Source: an uncultured Porphyromonadaceae bacterium (lineage in GTDB: Bacteria > Bacteroidota > Bacteroidia > Bacteroidales > Muribaculaceae). From it: a stretch of 11,073 nucleotides of DNA. The position numbers and the translations under genes were made by a program. Positions 7,901 to 11,073 of the stretch are shown here, one piece after another. Under the pieces are notes generated by a model that made no database searches, was not told the origin of the DNA, and saw nothing but the letters and a program-made list of their open reading frames with translations. How positions within the stretch are numbered: the first letter of the stretch is position 1; each line of letters opens with the position of its first letter. Location: the NCBI GenBank assembly GCA_900549445.1, contig UROS01000072.1, forward strand, positions 1-11,073. The letters are read 5' to 3'.

Positions 7901-8519
7901 GGCGGAAATCGGCGAGGGCTTCCTGATCGATGAGGGGAGCGAGTTCGTCCTGGTCGATGACTTCGATTTTCTGGATTTCGTGGGATGTACGGAAACCGTC
8001 GAAGAAGTTTACGAAAGGAACGCGCGACTTAATGGTTGCGAGGTGAGCGACACCGGCGAGATCCATCACTTCCTGAACGCTGCCTTCGGCGAGCATTGCG
8101 AAGCCGGTCTGGCGCACTGCCATCACGTCCTGATGGTCTCCGAAAATTGAGAGAGCGTGAGAAGCGAGCGCACGGGCCGAAACATGGAAAACGCAGGGAA
8201 GGAGCTCGCCGGCGATTTTATACATGTTCGGTATCATCAGGAGCAGACCCTGCGAAGCGGTGTAGGTACTGGTGAGGGCGCCGGCCTGAAGGGAGCCGTG
8301 AACGGCACCAGCGGCGCCGCCTTCGCTCTGCATCTCCTGAACCATAACGGTTTCGCCGAAGATGTTCTTGCGGCCTGCGGCGGCCCACTCGTCGACGTAT
8401 TCAGCCATAGTCGACGAGGGGGTGATGGGGTAGATGGCAGCAACCTCCGAGAACATATAGGAGACGTGGGCTGCAGCCTGGTTACCATCACAAGTCAAGA
8501 ATTTTTTTTCCTTACTCAT
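4956..8519 (-). CDS. nifJ: Pyruvate:ferredoxin (flavodoxin) oxidoreductase, single-chain
   Basis: This 1187-residue cytoplasmic enzyme oxidises pyruvate with CoA to acetyl-CoA and CO2 while reducing ferredoxin or flavodoxin, the usual anaerobic entry to acetyl-CoA. It starts with the pyrimidine-binding domain (YPITPSSTMAEYVDEW, then QEMQSEGGAAGAVHG). The ferredoxin-like domain carries two 4Fe-4S sets, C690/693/696/700 and C747/750/753/757. The proximal cluster ligands are C817, C820, C845 and C1077; the 25-residue gap between C820 and C845 matches Desulfovibrio africanus PFOR (Cys815, Cys840). The thiamine pyrophosphate and Mg site is GDG (968-970) with D969, T997, V999 and N1002, the same spacing as D963, T991, V993 and N996 in that enzyme. 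An extra Cys motif, CEACGCDVC, precedes it. No key residue is missing and the length is normal. It is monocistronic, with a consensus promoter (8627-8657), a structured leader and a strong terminator. Confidence 0.98.
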   Translation of the reverse strand: MSKEKKFLTCDGNQAAAHVSYMFSEVAAIYPITPSSTMAEYVDEWAAAGRKNIFGETVMVQEMQSEGGAAGAVHGSLQAGALTSTYTASQGLLLMIPNMYKIAGELLPCVFHVSARALASHALSIFGDHQDVMAVRQTGFAMLAEGSVQEVMDLAGVAHLATIKSRVPFVNFFDGFRTSHEIQKIEVIDQDELAPLIDQEALADFRRRALNPDAPVARGMAENGDVYFQHRESCNEYYDAVPEIVEQYMKEVSRITGRNYNLFNYYGAEDADRVIIAIGSVTQAAQEAIDHLMAKGEKVGLVSVHLYRPFSAKHFLAAVPKTAKRIAVLDRTKEPGASGEPLYLDVKECFYGKENAPVIVGGRYGLSSKDTTPAQILSVYENLALPEPKDHFTIGIVDDVTFTSLPLKEEIALGGEGIFEAKFYGLGADGTVGANKNSVKIIGENTDKYCQAYFAYDSKKSGGFTCSHLRFGDTPIRSTYLVNTPNFVACHVQAYLHMYDVTRGLRKNGTFLLNTIWEGEELAKNLPAKVKKYFADNNITVYYINATKIAQEIGLGNRTNTILQSAFFRITEVIPVDLAIEQMKKFIVKSYGKKGQDVVDKNYAAVDRGGEYKQLPVDPAWSSLTPEAPAANNDPAFINDVVRPINAQDGDLLKVSAFRGIEDGTWQQGTAAYEKRGVAAFVPEWHEENCIQCNKCAYVCPHAAIRPFVLDEKELAAAPFGEADTLPAIGKTFAGMRFIQAVDVLDCLGCGNCVAVCPGKKGVKALEMKPLETQLDVQPEWDYCVKEVASKQHLVDVKANVKNSQFATPLFEFSGACSGCGETPYVKLLTQLFGDREMVANATGCSSIYSGSVPSTPYTVNSKGQGPAWANSLFEDFCEFGLGMTLATEKMRTRLEGYMKAALDCPTCSDEIKALAQQWLDNKDDAAATREIADKLPALCEACGCDVCKNILSLKHYIVKRSQWIIGGDGASYDIGFGGLDHVLASGKNVNILVLDTEVYSNTGGQASKATPIGAIAKFAAAGKRVRKKDLGLIASTYGYVYCAQIAMGADQAQTLKAIREAEAYDGPSIIIAYAPCINHGIKAGMGHAQEEEQRAVECGYWHLWRYNPTLEEEGKNPFSLDSKTPDWDKFEDFLKGEVRYASVMKQYPAEAAELFAAAKANAQWRYNNYLRLSQQQWGVEPAPIVK

Positions 8520-8569
8520 AGTTTGGTTAAATATAATCTATTTGTATTGACAATAATAATCAACAGATT

Positions 8570-8602
8570 CGCACGGAGGTGCCGTAACAGGCGCCTCATG
8601 CG
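8570..8602 (-). promoter_or_regulatory. Stem-loop in the 5' leader of the oxidoreductase gene
   Basis: On the transcript (minus strand) CGCA (8602-8599), GAGG (8597-8594) and GCC (8592-8590) pair with GGC (8583-8581), CCTC (8579-8576) and TGCG (8573-8570) around the loop TGTTAC. A T/CG internal loop and one C/A mismatch interrupt the stem, leaving 11 pairs. It lies about 18 nt from the predicted transcription start and 50 nt from the ATG, in an otherwise AT-rich leader. No T-run follows, so it is not a terminator, and I recognise no known riboswitch class. A role in mRNA stability or translational control is possible. Confidence 0.45.
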
Positions 8603-8626
8603 GTTCAATACTCTCTAAATAATTCG

Positions 8627-8657
8627 CAAAGTTAAAAAAAAGCGCTCAATCCGCAAA
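8627..8657 (-). promoter_or_regulatory. Consensus Bacteroidota promoter of the oxidoreductase gene
   Basis: Both boxes are exact on the minus strand: -33 TTTG (8657 to 8654), a 19-nt spacer, and -7 TAACTTTG (8634 to 8627). Transcription should begin near 8620, giving a leader of about 100 nt before the ATG at 8519. A perfect match fits the high expression expected for a central catabolic enzyme. Confidence 0.82.
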
Positions 8658-8665
8658 AAATCAAC

Positions 8666-8898
8666 GGGGAAAAAGGCTGGGGAATGGAGAATTTAGAATT
8701 TAGAATGGAGAATGGAGAATTTTTCAGTGAGGGCTCTGGCTCGCGCCGGGGCCGAGGCATCGCGGCTCCGCGGCTCGCCTCGATTTCCTTTAGAGTGTTG
8801 CTGTCCCACAGCTGCGCGTCGCTCCGCAATGGGTTACGGAGACATCGCCCCTCCGGGGCTTTTGGGGAAAAATTAGAGTTGAGAATTTAGAATTTTTC
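8666..8898. repeat. Composite intergenic repeat: two AT-rich direct arms around a GC-rich hairpin core
   Basis: The left arm (8666-8725) and right arm (8864-8898) share the order GGGGAAAAA (8666-8674; 8864-8872), GAGAATTTAGAATTT (8687-8701; 8881-8895) and an end in GAATTTTTC, in the same orientation. The left arm has extra copies of the unit GAATGGA/GAATTTA. Between them lies a GC-rich core of about 138 nt (8726-8863) with several hairpins: CGAGGC (8753-8758) with GCCTCG (8777-8782) enclosing CGCG/CGCG, GCTGT (8800-8804) with ACAGC (8808-8812), and GCCCC (8847-8851) with GGGGC (8855-8859). It fills the space between the end of the MATE gene and the oxidoreductase promoter, beginning 8 nt behind the -33 box. 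Such AATTTAGAATT runs recur between genes in Bacteroidales as far as I know; that this composite is dispersed in the genome is inference. Short frames across it on both strands look non-coding. Confidence 0.65.
8847..8863 (+). terminator. Plus-strand terminator-like hairpin inside the repeat core
   Basis: GCCCC, TCC loop, GGGGC, then TTTT on the plus strand has the shape of a short intrinsic terminator. No plus-strand gene lies within 5 kb upstream, so it probably belongs to the repeat element or blocks antisense transcription toward the MATE gene. The T-run is short and the activity uncertain. Confidence 0.35.
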
Positions 8899-8908
8899 GC
8901 GTGCGGGG

Positions 8909-10231
8909 TCAGCGGGTGGCGCGCAGGAAATACCAGAGGAAGAGGGCTGCGGCGAGGAAAAGGGAGACGCTGAAGCTGAGTATGATGCCGGTGACGCCGA
9001 GGCCGAGAGGGAAGCCGAGCAGGTACATGGCGGGTGTTCCTACCACGATGTATGCCACGAAGGCTATCCAAAGCATGGGCATTACGCGCGAGGTACCGCG
9101 CAGGGCGTTGGCGAAGTTTATCTGGGTGGCGTCGCCGAGCTGGTAGAGTACGAGCGGGACGACGAGCGCCACGGCTGCGGCGTAGACGGCGGGGTCGTCG
9201 GTGAACACGGCCATGATCTGCCTGGAGAACAGGAGGAAAATGGCGGAGGCGGCGACTGCGAAAAACAGTTCGATATGGTAACCTGCCCAGGCTATGCGGC
9301 GCATAAGCGGGCGGTCGGCGGTGCCGGCGGCGTTGGAAACCATCACGGCCACGGCGGTGCCGAAACTGTAGTAGACCATGAAGCCGAGCATGCCGGTTAT
9401 CACCACTACCTGGAATGAGGCAAGTCCGATGGTTCCTACCCATCCGGCCATTACGGCCGCCATGGTAAAAGAACCGCTTTCGAACGACATCTGCAGGGCC
9501 ACGGGCCACGACGTGCGGTTGATTTCGGCAGCGGCCGTGCGGTTGATTCCCGCGGCGGCGTAGCCCTGCCTGTAGCGGCGGAATTTTCGCGCGAGGAAGA
9601 ATACGGCGATGAGTACGGCGGGGCAGAGTATCCTCGCCGCGAGAGTGGAGATTCCGGCGCCTGTCAGTCCCATCTCGGGGCAGCCCCAGTTGCCGTAAAT
9701 GAGCAGCCAGTTGCCGAAAATGTTGAGGGCGTTGGCGCTGAGCAGTATCACTGTAGGGAGCACGGTGCGGTTTATGGCGTAGCTCCACTGCGACCAGACG
9801 CTGAAGAGCGCCACGGCGGGAAGTCCGGCGAGATAGAGGAGGTAGTAGGGGCGGATTACCGGGAGCAGTTCCGCGGGCTGCCCGAGGCGGTGGAGGTTGA
9901 GGTATATAAAAAACATTACGCCTGTAACCGCGAGCGCCACGAGGATATTTACTACGGTGGCTGTGCGCATCAGCGCGCCTATGCGGCGGTGGCATCCGCG
10001 GGCATAGAGTGCTCCGGCGAGAGGGGTGAGTCCGTAGCTGAAGCCCATCACCGTAAACACGGCGGTATTGAAGAGGTTGTTGACGAACGAAGCCGATGCC
10101 AGCGCTCCGGTGGAGTAGTGGCCCACCATGAAGGTGTCGGCAAACGCCGTCAGTATAATCCCGAGCTGCCCTATGAGGATGGGCAGCCCGAGACGGAGAA
10201 TTTTTCTATGTAAACCGAGGGGAGAAGGCAT
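8909..10231 (-). CDS. MATE-family multidrug/metabolite exporter
   Basis: This 440-residue inner-membrane protein has about 12 hydrophobic segments in two halves, the normal size for the multi-antimicrobial extrusion (MATE) family, which exports cationic or other small molecules using Na+ or H+ gradients. Family signatures are FADTFMVG (30-37) in TM1, NALNIFGNWLLIYG (167-180) and GLTGAGISTLAAR (188-200) in the first half. The second half begins near SWPVALQMSFES (241-252). The loop between the halves contains an 8-residue duplication, INRTAAAE then INRTSW (229-242), encoded by a 24-nt tandem repeat. The ATG at 10231 is 4 nt after the panB stop, so the two are very likely co-transcribed. Substrate cannot be told from sequence. 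No intrinsic terminator follows on the minus strand; the repeat element begins 10 nt past the stop. Confidence 0.93.
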   Translation of the reverse strand: MPSPLGLHRKILRLGLPILIGQLGIILTAFADTFMVGHYSTGALASASFVNNLFNTAVFTVMGFSYGLTPLAGALYARGCHRRIGALMRTATVVNILVALAVTGVMFFIYLNLHRLGQPAELLPVIRPYYLLYLAGLPAVALFSVWSQWSYAINRTVLPTVILLSANALNIFGNWLLIYGNWGCPEMGLTGAGISTLAARILCPAVLIAVFFLARKFRRYRQGYAAAGINRTAAAEINRTSWPVALQMSFESGSFTMAAVMAGWVGTIGLASFQVVVITGMLGFMVYYSFGTAVAVMVSNAAGTADRPLMRRIAWAGYHIELFFAVAASAIFLLFSRQIMAVFTDDPAVYAAAVALVVPLVLYQLGDATQINFANALRGTSRVMPMLWIAFVAYIVVGTPAMYLLGFPLGLGVTGIILSFSVSLFLAAALFLWYFLRATR

Positions 10232-10235
10232 GCGG

Positions 10236-11057
10236 TCAGTACTGTTCGGATTCGTTGGGGAAGTCCCCCGACTTGACGTCGGTAATATAGCTTCCCAGCG
10301 AGTCGTTGATCACGGTGGCGAGGTCGGCGTAGCGGCGGAGGAAGCGCGGGGAGAAGCCCTTGTTGATTCCGAGCATGTCGTGAACCACCAAAACCTGGCC
10401 GTCGACACCTCCTCCGGCCCCGATACCGATGACGGGGATGCTGACCTCGGCAGCCACGCGGGCGGCGAGTGCGGCGGGAATCTTCTCGAGCACGAGAGCG
10501 AAGCATCCCACCTCCTGGAGCATGCGGGCGTCGGCAAGGAGTTTCTCAGCTTCGGCATCTTCTTTTGCGCGCACGGCATAGGAGCCGAATTTGTTGATAG
10601 ACTGCGGGGTGAGTCCGAGATGACCCATCACGGGGATTCCGGCAGAGAGAATGCGCTCTATCGACTCGCGGATTTCCTCGCCGCCTTCCATCTTCACGGC
10701 TTCGGCGTTGCTCTCCTTCATTATGCGGACAGCCGAGGCGAGAGCCTCCATGGGGTTGCCCTGATAGGTGCCGAACGGCATGTCGACCACCACGAGGGCT
10801 CGCTTTGCGCCTTTAACCACCGAAGAGGCGTGGTAAATCATCTGGTCGAGGGTCATGGGGAGGGTGGTGGTGTTGCCCGCCATTACGTTGGAGGCGGAAT
10901 CGCCTACAAGTATTACGTCCATTCCGGCTTCGTCGACGAGCCGCGCCATCGAGTAGTCGTAGGCGGTGAGCATTGCTATCTTTTCGCCGCGCTGTTTCAT
11001 TTCTGCAAGCCGGCGTGTGGTCACTTTGCGTGAGTCTTCGATTGTGTAGGTTGACAT
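10236..11057 (-). CDS. panB: 3-methyl-2-oxobutanoate hydroxymethyltransferase (ketopantoate synthesis)
   Basis: This 273-residue cytoplasmic enzyme adds a hydroxymethyl group from 5,10-methylenetetrahydrofolate to 2-oxoisovalerate, the first committed step of pantothenate and CoA synthesis. It shows TAYDYS (31-36), ILVGDS (49-54), DMPFGTYQ (92-99), VKMEGG (121-126), GHLGLTPQS (145-153), the catalytic-region LVLEKIP (188-194) and IGIGAGGGVDGQ. Metal ligands Asp53 and Asp92 keep the 39-residue gap of Asp45 and Asp84 in E. coli PanB. Glu124 to Glu191 keeps the 67-residue gap of Glu114 to the catalytic Glu181, with a 2-residue insertion between Asp92 and Glu124. The protein is complete and of usual length. 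The ATG at 11057 is preceded by an AT-rich stretch to the window end; the promoter is not visible. A MATE exporter follows after 4 nt. panC and panD are not in the window. Confidence 0.98.
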   Translation of the reverse strand: MSTYTIEDSRKVTTRRLAEMKQRGEKIAMLTAYDYSMARLVDEAGMDVILVGDSASNVMAGNTTTLPMTLDQMIYHASSVVKGAKRALVVVDMPFGTYQGNPMEALASAVRIMKESNAEAVKMEGGEEIRESIERILSAGIPVMGHLGLTPQSINKFGSYAVRAKEDAEAEKLLADARMLQEVGCFALVLEKIPAALAARVAAEVSIPVIGIGAGGGVDGQVLVVHDMLGINKGFSPRFLRRYADLATVINDSLGSYITDVKSGDFPNESEQY

Positions 11058-11073
11058 ATTATATATAATATCT

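Noticed and set aside
8687..8725. GAATGGA/GAATTTA units considered as a CRISPR-like array
   Set aside because: The units are 7-8 nt and contiguous, without unique spacers, and no cas genes are nearby.
8632..8890. Small frames across the composite repeat (minus 8632-8829, plus 8684-8890)
   Set aside because: They translate the repeat arms (for example NSPFSILNSKFSI) and cross the promoter region. The nucleotide-level repetition explains them, and there is no ribosome-binding or family evidence.
8790..9995. 401-residue minus-strand frame overlapping the MATE gene
   Set aside because: It is the shifted frame of the MATE gene, with an Arg/Pro/His-rich translation and no membrane segments, running on into the repeat core.
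10128..11033. 301-residue open frame on the plus strand
   Set aside because: It is antisense to panB and the start of the MATE gene, both of which have complete family motifs. The frame has a His/Gly-rich composition and no domain.

Overview
The window looks like chromosomal DNA of a Bacteroidales bacterium, plausibly of the Muribaculaceae or a relative with similarly high GC. The evidence is two minus-strand promoters of the Bacteroidota type (TTTG/TTCG, 19 nt, TAACTTTG), almost no Shine-Dalgarno sequences, a single-chain anaerobic pyruvate:ferredoxin oxidoreductase, a PAP2 phosphatase fused to an apparent outer-membrane barrel, and AATTTAGAATT-type intergenic repeats. The family placement is inference; no rRNA or tRNA is present to test it.

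Left part, plus strand (1-3546). After the last 44 codons of an unidentified gene and a 191-nt gap with a perfect stem-loop, a tight four-gene operon begins at 327. It encodes a DUF115/MptE-like protein with a sialyltransferase-like 'NGPSL' motif, an SpsF-like CMP-sugar cytidylyltransferase, a NeuB-type nonulosonate synthase, and a C0-type HAD phosphatase resembling the Bacteroides thetaiotaomicron KDN-9-phosphate phosphatase. The first two junctions are ATGA overlaps and the third is a 3-nt gap. Together the last three can make a CMP-activated nine-carbon sugar acid (KDN- or sialic-acid-like). The first gene is a good candidate for the transferase that uses it.

Middle part, minus strand (3534-8519). 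A PAP2-type phosphatase with signal peptide and C-terminal barrel-like domain converges on the operon and overlaps its last gene by 13 bp. Upstream of it lie its own promoter and then a strong intrinsic terminator for the next gene, the 1187-residue pyruvate:ferredoxin (flavodoxin) oxidoreductase. That gene has a consensus promoter and a roughly 100-nt leader containing a stem-loop.

Right part (8520-11073). The 389-nt gap upstream of the oxidoreductase gene holds its leader and promoter and, directly behind the -33 box, a composite repeat: two same-orientation AT-rich arms around a GC-rich hairpin-forming core. Beyond it, on the minus strand, panB (ketopantoate hydroxymethyltransferase) is followed after 4 nt by a MATE-family exporter. 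The panB promoter is not within the window.

Most of the window is ordinary metabolism. The parts most worth a second look are the nonulosonate operon with its unassigned first gene, the PAP2-barrel fusion, and the composite repeat.
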